A stretch of DNA of 64,000 bases, taken from Hansschlegelia plantiphila. Its GTDB lineage: Bacteria; Pseudomonadota; Alphaproteobacteria; Rhizobiales; Methylopilaceae. The notes beneath the pieces are model-generated. The model searched no databases. It was not told the origin of the DNA and worked only from the letters and a program-made list of their open reading frames with translations. A program made the translations under genes and the position numbers. How positions within the stretch are numbered: the stretch's first letter is position 1; each line of letters begins with the position of its first letter. Shown one piece after another: positions 32,501-41,512 of this stretch. Location: NCBI RefSeq assembly GCF_027922265.1, contig NZ_BSFI01000021.1:1-64000 (forward strand), read 5' to 3'.

Positions 32501-33007
32501 GTCCGCCTGGGATTCCAAAACACGGCGCATGTCGTCGAGGCCGCGCAGCCCGGAGGCGGCGGCGAACAGGCTCGCTCCAGACTCGCCGTCGACGGCGAGC
32601 AGATCGTCGGCGCCTTGCCGCAACGTCTGAGCGCCAAGCCCGAAGGCGCGCTCGAACAGACCCCGCGTCAGACCGCCGAGCAGCGGAGCAAGCAGATCAT
32701 CCCGCAGCGGCGCGTCATCGGCGTCGAGCAGGGTCGCCTTGTTGCCCCGGCGTCGTCTGAAGGCGATTGGCTCACCCGCGGCCGGCGCCACCACGCCGCC
32801 GAGCCGCAAATCCTTCGCGGGGAACCGGAAAGCGAAGGAAGCGCGTTGCTCGAACCCGAACAGCAGATCGGAGACGGCGGCTAGCGCGGAAGTCTTGCCG
32901 GCCTCGTTCGGCCCGTAGACGACGTGCAGCCGCGCGTCGTTGCGGAATCTAAGCGAGCGGCTCTCGAAGGCGCCGTATTTTTCAAGGTCCAGACGGACGA
33001 GCCGCAT
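29528..33007 (-). CDS. SbcC/YhaN-type SMC-like ATPase
   Basis: A 1159-residue ABC ATPase of the Rad50/SbcC fold. N-terminal part: LDLEKYGAFESR and Walker A GPNEAGKTS (about 32-40); long coiled-coil stretches fill the middle; the C-terminal part has the GLSEGTRDQFYLALRLAF signature, Walker B IGDDLFASFDD and FTHHKAVVDIA. The start matches the YhaN family (AAA_27-type). Three bases from the SbcD-like gene stop, so the two form a nuclease-ATPase complex acting on DNA ends. Confidence 0.9.
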   Translation of the reverse strand: MRLVRLDLEKYGAFESRSLRFRNDARLHVVYGPNEAGKTSALAAVSDLLFGFEQRASFAFRFPAKDLRLGGVVAPAAGEPIAFRRRRGNKATLLDADDAPLRDDLLAPLLGGLTRGLFERAFGLGAQTLRQGADDLLAVDGESGASLFAAASGLRGLDDMRRVLESQADDIFTPQARTKPFNDILRRHEAARQAVRAKELKAGDWTRLNEAIDALEARVSALGERRTAVRTEKARLERLVRAAPAAAAVDEASGALAEFESLPELAPADAAILRRRLDAAETAQREAEHAEGLSRRAAEELASVAVDAVALDAATAIERLIGESGAYVKSRNDLPRVQGEADGFAAELGRLAARLGLADADAVERALPSDAACAVLRDLIAEGRILAEADRSRARALADEREALSRHEAQREEEPPARDPKPLREALAALAPAIRPLERRAELAGVHEAEERAIAEAAARLFPPVASLDRVVSASLPGPEAIARARKDHDALSAEIDRAERAAADLIGQAAKARAELEGLSAGGPLASPEAIADARTARDTAWRALRGHLLTTQPLDEGERKARVADFDRHAPEADRLADRATEDASRVARHADLARRHAQHLRDADELARRLATLHKAQGEALYEWRRIWEPAGVLPQPPEDMASWLKTLHSIFERREKNTGLAAQIAALDAADARLRPELARIAAEAGLTGMAELACPALAARIEARLSTLADRWEQAGRNEARIAEATARIIRLERETAQARSADDDWRARWSAAATAVGAPPDATIAAAEAALAAWSGVPGTLNERADRLRRVRGMERDAEAFRDGVARLVTRFAPELAGLAPEAAARRLHERLTDARAQGTRRKEALARAESAAATFADARLNAEEAAAALTEAAAAFPEGTDLGDLLSQSSVRGERRAALARAREHFLALGEQGDEALLREELVGFERDSAKAKAADLADEEKRLDDDIKEAFAELDRERRRRAELETGVGAEVAAVEQRIAEAELAATAREWAVLKIGALLLGEAVSRHHAAQQDPLITRAGALFATLTGGAFSGFREDYDDDAPKLVALRASGETTPVAGLSEGTRDQFYLALRLAFIEDYAARAEPAPFIGDDLFASFDDARTAQGLAALAEIGARAQPILFTHHKAVVDIARETLGDRVDIVGFEDVRL

Positions 33008-33010
33008 CGT

Positions 33011-34249
33011 TCAGACGCCGAGCCGGCCGAGCGCGAGAGCCCGCGCCTCGGCGATCAGCGCGGCGACGTCGTCGACCAGCGCTCCGTCCTCCACCGTCGC
33101 GGAGGCGGGAAGCCGGTTTGCGATGGTTTCGGCGAGCCCCTTTGCGCGCAAATGGATTTCGGGGTCGGCGACGAGATCATCGAACAGCGCCGCGAGATCG
33201 AAGGACTTGAGTTCGAGCCCCCCCGTGGCCATGCGCAACGGCGGAGTGGTTGCGAGCTTGAGCCGTTCGAGCCAGATGTCGGCGCCGATGCGCTGCGCGG
33301 CCGCCTGCGCCTCCTCTGCGATGCGCCGCGGCGCAGCCGCGAAGGCTGCATGCAGCGGCGTGTCGCCGGAGAGGGTGAGACGAAGCGCGACGACACGAGC
33401 TTCCGCTTCGTGCGCGATGGGCCGGACCGCTTCCTCGATGAGGTGGAACGCGGCGGACTCGTTATCGACGCCCGACAGGTCGACGGACGCCTGAGCCCAG
33501 CGCGCCCGGTCGACGAAGACGCGTTCGACGTTCGTCACGTGTCCGTCGGCGACATCGACGATCACCGCGCCCCTCGGGCCGCATTCGCGAACGCTTCGGC
33601 CCTGCAGGTTGCCGGGGAAGACGATCCACGGATCGCGCGAAACGACGCTGTGCTCGTGCACATGGCCGAGCGCCCAGTAGTCGTAACCGCGCAGACGCAG
33701 ATCCTCGATCGAACACGGGGCGTAGCGGGCATGCGCCGACTGCCCCTCGCAGCAGGTGTGCAGCACGCCGATATTGAACCATCCGACCACGGCAGGCGGA
33801 TAGGACAATGCGAGGTTGTCCGAGGCCGAACGCTCGGCGAAGCTCTGGCCATGCAGCGCGACCCTGAGATCGTCCAGCCTGAAGGTCTCGGGCTTCCGGG
33901 ACGGAAATTGCCGGACGCCGCCTGGCAGCGAGATGCTTCTGGTCACCACGCTGTCGGCGTCGTGGTTGCCTTTGAGCAGAAAGACCGGAATCCCCGCGCG
34001 GTCGAGCCGACCGAGTTCGCGGTTGAAGAACAAGCCGATCGACGCGTCCTTCCACTCGCCGTCATAGACGTCGCCGGCGATCACGGCGAAAGCCACGCTG
34101 GCCTCGATCGCCCTGTCCACGAGATCGGAGAACGCGGCGCGGCTGGCGTTGGCGAACACCGCCGCCACGTCGGCGTTCGCCCGAGCCAGCCCCACGAAGG
34201 GGCTTCCGAGATGCAGGTCGGCCGCATGCAGAAAGCGGAAGGCGTTCAT
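33011..34249 (-). CDS. SbcD/YhaO-type metallophosphoesterase (DNA exonuclease)
   Basis: A 412-residue Mre11-like nuclease subunit. Calcineurin-type motifs in order: HAADLHLGSPF, GDVYDGEW, GNHDADS, HTCCEG, GHVHEH. The C-terminal half binds the ATPase partner. ATG 34249 is supported by GAGG about six bases upstream; an open extension to 34699 covers the end of the type IIG gene. It lies 67 bases behind the type IIG gene on the same strand and should be co-transcribed with it. Confidence 0.9.
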   Translation of the reverse strand: MNAFRFLHAADLHLGSPFVGLARANADVAAVFANASRAAFSDLVDRAIEASVAFAVIAGDVYDGEWKDASIGLFFNRELGRLDRAGIPVFLLKGNHDADSVVTRSISLPGGVRQFPSRKPETFRLDDLRVALHGQSFAERSASDNLALSYPPAVVGWFNIGVLHTCCEGQSAHARYAPCSIEDLRLRGYDYWALGHVHEHSVVSRDPWIVFPGNLQGRSVRECGPRGAVIVDVADGHVTNVERVFVDRARWAQASVDLSGVDNESAAFHLIEEAVRPIAHEAEARVVALRLTLSGDTPLHAAFAAAPRRIAEEAQAAAQRIGADIWLERLKLATTPPLRMATGGLELKSFDLAALFDDLVADPEIHLRAKGLAETIANRLPASATVEDGALVDDVAALIAEARALALGRLGV

Positions 34250-34316
34250 CGGGACCTCGAAACGACGGAGCGCGAACTTCGCAGGCGCCGTCCCGATTCG
34301 CCATCGGCCAGCAGGA

Positions 34317-37300
34317 TCAGGGCCGGCGCAGCGAGAAGCCGGCCGCTTCGCGGGTCGTTGCAACCGCTCCCAGCCGGGCGAGCGCATCAAGCGTCGCGGC
34401 GATGCGCCGCTCGGCCCGCCGGCCCTCGCGGAAACGCGCCGCGAGCCCGCTGGCGTCGACCGGCGCACCTCCTTCGAGCAGCGCCAGCATGATGGTCGCG
34501 GTCTGCGCCACTTCGTCCTTGGGGAAAGCGGGCTTTGACGGCGCGAACGAGGCCGAAAGCCCCGCCTCGATCTGCCGACCGGCTTCCAGGTCTCTCTGCC
34601 GGTCGGGGCGATCGGAACGGCCGGCCTGATAGGCGGGACGAAGAAAGCGTATTTCTCCTCTCGCCTCCTCCGCCGCTCGTTTCTGGTTGAGCGCGACAAG
34701 ACGAGCGATCATCGCCTCGTCCGAGAGGTCGGCCCGCCAACCATAGGCGCCCGCGACCACGCGGTCGATCCGCTCGTGCAACTCCCCGAGGATCGCGACC
34801 AAGCCGGCCTCGTAGACATGGCGCTCCGGAGGCGGAAGGTCGGTCGCCCGAACGCCGGCCCGCAGCTTTTCAAGGACGTTGTAGAGCTGGGTCAACGTGA
34901 GTTCGGAGTGTTCTGAGAGCACGCGCTGGCGGTGCTCGTCGAGTTCCTCCGCGACCGCGCGGATCTCGGCGCGTTCCCTCTGCGACGCATCGGGGAACGG
35001 AAAGGGATCGAAGCAGCGGGATTTTGAATAGCGTGGCCTATCCTCAAGGGTGGCTCCGGCATGGGCCGCCCATGCGCCATGTGTGCGTGACGACAGCACG
35101 CCCAGATGGAACGCGTCGTCGCTCGCGATCGCGACCAGCATGTTGTCCGGCAGGATGGCGCCGTCGAGGAACTGGAAGACGCGGTGCTTCGCGGTCTCGA
35201 CGGTGGCGATGTAGCGGCGGAGGCCTTCGAGCGCAGGCCGGAGCCCCGAGCGTGGTTCTCCGAAGAGCCACCAGTTGAGCCGATAGCTGTGGCGATTGTT
35301 GGCGTCGCGCTCCGGCTTCACGGTGGTCATCAGATGCTGGTAGGCCTCGGGAAAGCGAGCCCGCGCCTGCGCCGCGGTAAGCCCGAACAGATCGATCGCC
35401 ATCACGCCGCGCGCACGGCCGGTCAGGTCGCGCCCGTTAAGATAGGGGCGGATGTGGGCGTCCAGACCCGCGCGTCGACCCAGCCCCAGCGCCTTCGCCT
35501 GGAAAGGCGTGACGATGAAGCCCGCGCCGTGCAACGAAACCCCGCGAGAAGAAAGCCCTTCGTTGGCGAGCAACGACTTGGCGTTGGCGAGATTGGCGCC
35601 GACCGTCAGGTCGGCGTTGATCCGCCCGACCGTCTCGCGGAGCTCCACCACCGGCGCGTCGGTCTCGAGCCCATGCTCCGCCGCGACCTCGCGCAGCGCC
35701 CCGTCCTTCGATCCGGCCTCGACCACCGTCATCGCTATCCGTACGGCGGCGTGGTCGCGCGAAGCCTTCGTCCAGGGATGGTCCGGGATCGCCATGACGA
35801 TCGAGACCGGCGCGCTCGCGCCGAGCCGCCGCTCGACCGCACGGCGCTGGAAGACTTGGCTGATCGAATTGGTGGTGACGAGACCGAACCGGCGAAGCCT
35901 CGCCCCCTTGCGTGTCAGCAACTCTGCGGCGCGATCCCACCAGTACATCACATAGTCGGCGCTCTCGTTCATGTGCGGGTGCGCGGTCCAAAGCGCCTCC
36001 GCGTAAGTCTCGCCGAGGCGGCCGCGCAGGTCTTTGCCGCCGATGAAAGGCGGGTTGCCGACGATGAAGTCGGCTTGCGGCCATTCAGGCCGTTGCGGGC
36101 CTCCCGGCGGCGAAGCGAGCACCGCGTCACAGGCGACGATATTGCCGAAGGCGCGCAGGATCGGCTCGCTCGGCGCGCCGCCGCGGCGGGTGCGCGCATG
36201 CCATTGCAGATAGCCGATCCAGAGCACAAGATCCGCAATGGCGGCGGCCCGCCGATTTAACTCCAGACCAAGAAATTGGCCGGGATCGACAGTGTGGCCT
36301 TCCAGCCCCGCAAGCGCCTCCTGACCGCCGAGATCGGCGAGCGCCTCGAGCACCTCGCCTTCGAGCCGCTTCAGAAGCTCCAGCGACACATAGAGAAAAT
36401 TGGCCGTCCCACAGGCCGGGTCCAAAATGCGGACGGCGCAGAGCCGATCATGGAACGTCCGCACCGTCTTGATCGCAGCCGCGGCGCGGCCCTCCTTGCG
36501 CTGGCGTTCGGCGGTCGCGAGCGCCGCCGCCCAGTCCTCTCGCAGCGGCTCCATCACCGTGGCGACCACCAGCCGCTCGACGTAAGCACGCGGCGTGTAA
36601 TGCGCGCCGAGTCGTCGGCGTTCATCCGGGTCGAGGGCCTGTTCGAGCAGCGCCCCGAAGATCGCCGGCTCGACATCGCGCCAGTCATGCGCGGCGGCCG
36701 CCAGCAGTTCGCCGATCTCCTCACGGTCCAACGGAATCACGGCCCGGTCCTTGAAGAACGAGCCATTGAACCGACGCACTTGGGCGTTGAGGCCGATCGC
36801 GTAGCCGCCCTGGTCCATGGCCTCCCAGACCTGCCCGAGCGTCGGCGCGAAACGCTCCGGCGCCGCGGCGCAGTGTCGGAGCAGCGTCTTGAAGGAGTCG
36901 CGAGGGATCAGTTCGACGTCCTCGGCGAACATCGTGAAGATCACGCGCATCAGAAATTGCGCGACCTCCTGCGGCTCACGGCCCTGCCCTTCCAGCCGCC
37001 GCGTCACGTGGGCGAGGCGTTCGGCGATCCCGCGCGTCACACGCGCGGCCTTCAGCGCCGGATCGAGGGAAAGGGGATCGGTCCAGAGCCGGACGAGCCG
37101 GTCGCGGACGTCGTCGCGTCTCAGATCCTCAAGATAGATGCGGAAGCCCGTACGGTCGGGGAACTGGTCGTAGGCCTTCCCGTCCTTGCGGAAATTCGCA
37201 TAGAGCTCGAGGCAGTGGCCGACGTCGCAGACCACGACGAAGGGCGGCGGCTCGTGGCCTTGGGGCAGCAGGCGGACATAGTCCTCCGCCTGCCGCCGGG

Positions 37301-37673
37301 CGTTGAGCATCAGGACGTCCCAGGCCCGTTCGGCCCCGCGGCGGCCACGCGCGACCGGCTCCGGAACCCCCGTGGCCTCGAACAGATCCTTCGCGCCGCC
37401 GTGTTGGCGTGACTGTTTCGCCTCGAGCACGAAGCATGAGCGGCGGTAGAGATCGATCCGCCGATGAGCGGCCCCGCCGTCCCGGCCGGGCTCGCGCACG
37501 ATCCGCTCGAAGACGTAATCATTGTCCTCCGCCTGCGCCGATGCCGGCTCCGGCCGCGGCACCCCAAGCGCGTCGGTCAGCTCCGATAAGAAGAGCGCAT
37601 AGTTTGCGCGCTCCTGGCCGCCGACCCGACCTTGCCAGCGCGCAATGAACGCCTCGATCGCCTGCTCCACCAT
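34317..37673 (-). CDS. Type IIG restriction-modification enzyme (methyltransferase-nuclease)
   Basis: A 1118-residue single polypeptide. N-terminal PD-(D/E)xK-like nuclease: D74 in RRIDLYR and E84-x-K86 in FVLEAKQ. Helical connector about 215-385. Methyltransferase motif I ILDPACGTANF (416-426) and motif IV GNPPF (539-543), an N6-adenine type. C-terminal 350 residues should hold the target-recognition region. Start at ATG 37673; a -35/-10 pair (TTGCAT...TACCAT) lies about 40-65 bases upstream in an AT-rich stretch. It would both methylate and cut DNA as a phage defence. Confidence 0.87.
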   Translation of the reverse strand: MVEQAIEAFIARWQGRVGGQERANYALFLSELTDALGVPRPEPASAQAEDNDYVFERIVREPGRDGGAAHRRIDLYRRSCFVLEAKQSRQHGGAKDLFEATGVPEPVARGRRGAERAWDVLMLNARRQAEDYVRLLPQGHEPPPFVVVCDVGHCLELYANFRKDGKAYDQFPDRTGFRIYLEDLRRDDVRDRLVRLWTDPLSLDPALKAARVTRGIAERLAHVTRRLEGQGREPQEVAQFLMRVIFTMFAEDVELIPRDSFKTLLRHCAAAPERFAPTLGQVWEAMDQGGYAIGLNAQVRRFNGSFFKDRAVIPLDREEIGELLAAAAHDWRDVEPAIFGALLEQALDPDERRRLGAHYTPRAYVERLVVATVMEPLREDWAAALATAERQRKEGRAAAAIKTVRTFHDRLCAVRILDPACGTANFLYVSLELLKRLEGEVLEALADLGGQEALAGLEGHTVDPGQFLGLELNRRAAAIADLVLWIGYLQWHARTRRGGAPSEPILRAFGNIVACDAVLASPPGGPQRPEWPQADFIVGNPPFIGGKDLRGRLGETYAEALWTAHPHMNESADYVMYWWDRAAELLTRKGARLRRFGLVTTNSISQVFQRRAVERRLGASAPVSIVMAIPDHPWTKASRDHAAVRIAMTVVEAGSKDGALREVAAEHGLETDAPVVELRETVGRINADLTVGANLANAKSLLANEGLSSRGVSLHGAGFIVTPFQAKALGLGRRAGLDAHIRPYLNGRDLTGRARGVMAIDLFGLTAAQARARFPEAYQHLMTTVKPERDANNRHSYRLNWWLFGEPRSGLRPALEGLRRYIATVETAKHRVFQFLDGAILPDNMLVAIASDDAFHLGVLSSRTHGAWAAHAGATLEDRPRYSKSRCFDPFPFPDASQRERAEIRAVAEELDEHRQRVLSEHSELTLTQLYNVLEKLRAGVRATDLPPPERHVYEAGLVAILGELHERIDRVVAGAYGWRADLSDEAMIARLVALNQKRAAEEARGEIRFLRPAYQAGRSDRPDRQRDLEAGRQIEAGLSASFAPSKPAFPKDEVAQTATIMLALLEGGAPVDASGLAARFREGRRAERRIAATLDALARLGAVATTREAAGFSLRRP

Positions 37674-37948
37674 CGCGCGCGCCCCCGCCACGTGCACGCT
37701 ATGGTAGATATTAATGTTGTATATGCAACCCTTACATGCACCCGTCGGCGTCTGCACGCCAGGCCATGGATGCCAGGATCGGGTCGATCGGCGATCCGCC
37801 TCAATATTTAGGGCGTTGAACCGTGGAGCCGACGGGCGGCGCGCTGGCGCGCGCTCTGATATGGAGTGTGTCGCAAGCGGCTGACGCGGGCTCCGCCGAT
37901 AGCATCGCGCTCTCCAGAACGAGCCGCCCTCTTGGCAGAGGCTTCTGC

Positions 37949-38362
37949 ATGACCGATCAGATTTCGATTCCCGATGGCTGGGAGCCGTTCGAGGATGCGG
38001 GCTTTCTCAACCTCGTCGGGCCGATCCATCAACGGCGGGAAGCGGATGGCGTCCGCTCCTTCGCCTTCGTGGCGCAGCCGAAGCACGCCAATCTCATCGG
38101 CGTCGTCCATGGCGGCATGCTGATGACGCTGGCCGACCGTGCGCTCGGGCTGACCGCTTGGGACGCCGCCGAGGGACGACCTTCGGTTACCATTCAGTTC
38201 GACATGCATTTCGTCTCCGCGGCGCGGATGGGCGAGTTTGTTGAGCTCAAGCCTGAGGTGTTTCGGCTGACCTCGTCGCTGGTCTTCATGCGGGGCGCGC
38301 TGCGGGTCGCCGACCGGCCGATTGCGGCGGCCACCGGGATCTGGAAAATCCTCGATCGCTGA
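37949..38362 (+). CDS. PaaI-type hotdog thioesterase
   Basis: A 137-residue hotdog-fold protein with the HGG motif of the 4HBT/PaaI group (GVVHGGMLMTLADRALG, about 45-61) and TIQFDMHFVSAARMGEF. Such enzymes hydrolyse acyl- or aryl-CoA thioesters as tetramers. ATG 37949 is used since the fold begins right after; an open extension to 37823 has no domain content. It is divergent from the type IIG gene, 275 bases away. Confidence 0.85.
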   Translation: MTDQISIPDGWEPFEDAGFLNLVGPIHQRREADGVRSFAFVAQPKHANLIGVVHGGMLMTLADRALGLTAWDAAEGRPSVTIQFDMHFVSAARMGEFVELKPEVFRLTSSLVFMRGALRVADRPIAAATGIWKILDR

Positions 38363-38483
38363 CCTTCGGACTTCACGATGCCAAGGGCCTGGGCAAAGAC
38401 TTCGCTGCGATAGTCGACTCGTTCTATGATTATGATCCGCTACGCGCCTAAGCGCGCAGCCGTTGCCGCTGGAATGCCAGAGA

Positions 38484-38933
38484 ATGCTGACTAAAAAGGC
38501 CAAGTACGGCCTGAAAGCGATGGTCGACCTCGCACGGCTGGACCCCGGCCGCTCCACCTTCGTCGCGGATGTGGCGGAACGGAACGCGATTCCGAAGAAG
38601 TTCCTCGACGCGATCCTCGGCGAACTTCGCAACGCCGGCATGCTGTCGAGCAAAAAGGGCAAGGCGGGCGGCTACATGCTCGCCCGCGCGCCGGACGAGA
38701 TAACGGTGGGTTCGATCGTCCGGGCGCTGGACGGCCCGCTTGCGCCGATCCAGTGCGCCAGCCGAAGCGCTTATGTGCCATGCGACGATTGCCGCGACGT
38801 CAAGGCATGCCAGGTCCGGCTGCTGATGGTCGATGTCCGCGACGCGATCTCGCGCGTGCTGGACGAACGGACGCTCGCGGAGATGCGCGACCTCGGCGAC
38901 AATGCGATGGCCGCCTTCATCTACCAGATCTGA
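38484..38933 (+). CDS. Rrf2-family transcription regulator
   Basis: A 149-residue winged-helix regulator starting MLTKKAKYGLKAMVDLARL with the Rrf2 recognition region IPKKFLDAILGELRNAGMLSSKKG. It has several C-terminal cysteines (QCASRSAYVPCDDCRDVKAC), including the C-x(8)-C...C arrangement that in relatives binds an Fe-S cluster (IscR/NsrR) or senses sulfur compounds (CymR). The effector is unknown. It ends 13 bases before the Crp/Fnr gene and could be in one operon. Confidence 0.85.
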   Translation: MLTKKAKYGLKAMVDLARLDPGRSTFVADVAERNAIPKKFLDAILGELRNAGMLSSKKGKAGGYMLARAPDEITVGSIVRALDGPLAPIQCASRSAYVPCDDCRDVKACQVRLLMVDVRDAISRVLDERTLAEMRDLGDNAMAAFIYQI

Positions 38934-38945
38934 CCGGGCGGCGGG

Positions 38946-39668
38946 ATGGACCGCGCCAGGCCGCGAAAGTCCCCTGAGCCCAAGCAGCCGCCCCTGCTGG
39001 CGCCCCTTTTAAGGGACGCGCGCACGCTGATCGGATCCCAGGCGCTCCCCTTCCGACGCAGCCGGGGCGAGACGCTGGCGTCATCCGGCGAGCCGATCGA
39101 CGTCGTGTTCTTCGTGGAGGATGGCCTCGTCGCCATGCTCGCTCGGACGGCGGAAGGAATGCGCGCGGAAGCGGGCCTCGTCGGCGCTGGCGGCCTTGTC
39201 GGCCACACCGCCGCGCTCGGCGCCCGCCGCGCCTCGCTCGACGCCGTCGCCCTCAACGCGACGCGTGGGCTGGCTCTGCCGGCCGAAGCGCTCCGGGACG
39301 CGCTCGATGGATCAGCCGCGTTCCGCGACGCTCTGATGGCTTACGCCGTCGAGCGCGTAGCCGAGACCGAGCATCTCTGCGCCTGCGCGGCGTTGCATTC
39401 GATAGAACGCAGGCTCGCCCGCTGGCTGTTCAGGGCGGCGGGGCTATCGGGCGGCCGTCCGATCGAGATCACGCACCAGCAGTTCGCGGTCATCCTCGGC
39501 GTCCGCCGTGCGAGCGTTACGGTCAGCCTTCACCTGCTCGAAGGCGAGAAGGCCGTGCGCTGCCAGCGAGGGCGGGTCGAAATCCGCGATCCCGATCTGC
39601 TCGAGACGCTGTCCTGCGGCTGCCATAAGTCCGGCGTAGCGACTGCGCGACGGCCTCAAACCGCCTGA
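38946..39668 (+). CDS. Crp/Fnr-family regulator
   Basis: A 240-residue protein: N-terminal cNMP-binding-like beta domain (FRRSRGETLASSGEPIDVVFFVEDG), long dimer helix (SAAFRDALMAYAVERV) and C-terminal HTH_Crp (ITHQQFAVILGVRRASVTVSLHLLE). It lacks the FNR N-terminal cysteine cluster, although there are C-terminal Cys (LSCGCHKSG). It resembles Crp-type regulators of Hyphomicrobiales with a divergent effector site. Its 3' end overlaps the opposite ABC exporter gene by 13 bases. Confidence 0.83.
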   Translation: MDRARPRKSPEPKQPPLLAPLLRDARTLIGSQALPFRRSRGETLASSGEPIDVVFFVEDGLVAMLARTAEGMRAEAGLVGAGGLVGHTAALGARRASLDAVALNATRGLALPAEALRDALDGSAAFRDALMAYAVERVAETEHLCACAALHSIERRLARWLFRAAGLSGGRPIEITHQQFAVILGVRRASVTVSLHLLEGEKAVRCQRGRVEIRDPDLLETLSCGCHKSGVATARRPQTA

Positions 39669-41512
39669 TCAAGCGCCATATCGACGGACATGCCGCGAAC
39701 CTGCAGGCGCGACATCCGGGCGAACAGCCCCTGTCGGTCGAGCAACTCCTCGATGGAGCCGTCCTCGGCGACCGCGCCGTCCATCAGCACGACGATCCGG
39801 TCGAAGCTCGACAGCGTCGACAGCCGATGCGCGACGGCGATCACCGTCCGGTCCTTGGTGAGGCGGTCGAGAGCGCGCTGAACCTCGATTTCCGACTCGG
39901 TGTCGAGCGCCGAGGTCGCTTCGTCCAGAACGACGATCGGCGCGTTCTTGAGGATCGCGCGGGCGATGCCGACCCGCTGCCGCTGGCCGCCGGAAAGCTT
40001 TGCGCCCCGGTCGCCGACCAGCGTCTGGTAGCCATACGGCAGATCGTCGATGAACTGGCAGTGGGCGGCGGCGGCGGCCTCTCGCACCTCGTCGTCGCTC
40101 GCCTCCGGCCGACCGAAGCGGATGTTCTCCATCACCGTCCGGTGGAAGAGCGAGATTTCCTGCGGCACGACCGCGATCGCGAAGCGCAGCGACTCCTGCG
40201 TGAGTTCGCCGGCGTCCTGGCCGTCGATCAGCACGCGTCCCGACTGGACGTCGTGGAGCCTCTGGACGAGATGGATGATCGTGGACTTGCCGGCCCCTGA
40301 GGGTCCCACCACGCCGACCTTCTGACCGGCTTTGATGTCGAGGCTGAAATTTTTGAGGATCGGCTTGTCCGGCGCATAGCCGAAGCTGACGTTTTCAAAG
40401 CGGACCGCCCCGCCCTTGCGCTGGAACGGGCGCGCATTCTCAGCGTCGACCACCTCGTGGGGCACGCCGACGACCCGCAGCGTTTCGCCGAGATAATTGA
40501 CGTGCTGCTCGATCTCCACGAGCGCGACGGCGAGGTCGCGGGAGCCGTGCAGGATGCGGAACACGAGCGTCGAGACGACCACGACGTCGCCGGCGCTCAC
40601 CTGACCGGCGGTCCAGAGCATGAGAGCCCAGACCAGCATCGATCCGGCCATCATCCAGAGCAGGACGTCGTGCAGAACGCGGGCTTTTTCGGAGAACATC
40701 CAGCTCTTGCGCTGGGCCCGCGCCTCGGTGTCGAACGTATAGCGCAGCCTCGTGCGCTCCCGCGCCCCGGCCGCGAACGCCTTGACAGCCCAGATGTTGG
40801 TCAGAACGTCGATCAGCTCACCGCCGACATGGCCCGCCTGCTCGGCGTAAGCCCGATGGAGATGCCGGCCGTTCACGCTGTACATCACCAGCCCGACGGT
40901 GATGGCGACGGCGAACACGGCGAGCGCGAGCGCCATCCAGATGTTGATGGTGAAGAAGATCAGCAGCGCGCCGAGGAAGTTCACGACCGGGGGCGCGACG
41001 TTCCAGGTCAGCTTGTTGATCATCGCGCTGAAGTCGCCGGCTGTCGCCGTGATCCGGTGCCCAAGCGACCCCGCGCGCTGGTCCTGAAAATAGCGCATGG
41101 GGTGGCCGGTGACGTAATTCAGCAGATCAAGGCGGATGTCGACGCCGACGCCGACCGATGTCCGACACCCCAGCCAACCGCTCACCCGCCAGAGCGCCGC
41201 CTCAAGCGCGAACAAGCCGACGAAGAAGAACAGCGCGAACCATACGGCCGTGTTGTGCGCCGGAGGCTTCTCCATCGCGTCGACCAGCAGCTTCATGCCG
41301 TATTGAGAGGCGATGCCGCTGAGCGAGGCTGTGACGACCACGACCGTCAGCCAGAAGAAATGGCCCGGCCAGATCGTGACATAGCGCCAGAGGAAGGCGA
41401 TAGGGCTGTGCAGAGAGGCGGCCAAACCCTTGTTCTCCTGGGAGCGCTCGGGCTCGTAAGGAAGATCGACGCCGACCGGCGGACGGATGGCTGTCGGGTC
41501 GACCTCCGTCAT
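39656..41512 (-). CDS. ABC exporter (fused membrane and ATPase half-transporter)
   Basis: A 618-residue half-transporter: six-helix ABC_membrane domain (about 40-340) and ATPase with Walker A GPSGAGKST, Q-loop VVPQEISLF, signature LSGGQRQR, Walker B IVVLDEATSALD. The order in sequence is that of MsbA-, NdvA- and multidrug-type exporters. Being coupled (ATGA) to a glycoside hydrolase and next to glycosyltransferase and Glf genes suggests export of a polysaccharide or glycolipid, but a drug or lipid substrate is possible. Confidence 0.88.
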   Translation of the reverse strand: MTEVDPTAIRPPVGVDLPYEPERSQENKGLAASLHSPIAFLWRYVTIWPGHFFWLTVVVVTASLSGIASQYGMKLLVDAMEKPPAHNTAVWFALFFFVGLFALEAALWRVSGWLGCRTSVGVGVDIRLDLLNYVTGHPMRYFQDQRAGSLGHRITATAGDFSAMINKLTWNVAPPVVNFLGALLIFFTINIWMALALAVFAVAITVGLVMYSVNGRHLHRAYAEQAGHVGGELIDVLTNIWAVKAFAAGARERTRLRYTFDTEARAQRKSWMFSEKARVLHDVLLWMMAGSMLVWALMLWTAGQVSAGDVVVVSTLVFRILHGSRDLAVALVEIEQHVNYLGETLRVVGVPHEVVDAENARPFQRKGGAVRFENVSFGYAPDKPILKNFSLDIKAGQKVGVVGPSGAGKSTIIHLVQRLHDVQSGRVLIDGQDAGELTQESLRFAIAVVPQEISLFHRTVMENIRFGRPEASDDEVREAAAAAHCQFIDDLPYGYQTLVGDRGAKLSGGQRQRVGIARAILKNAPIVVLDEATSALDTESEIEVQRALDRLTKDRTVIAVAHRLSTLSSFDRIVVLMDGAVAEDGSIEELLDRQGLFARMSRLQVRGMSVDMALDQAV

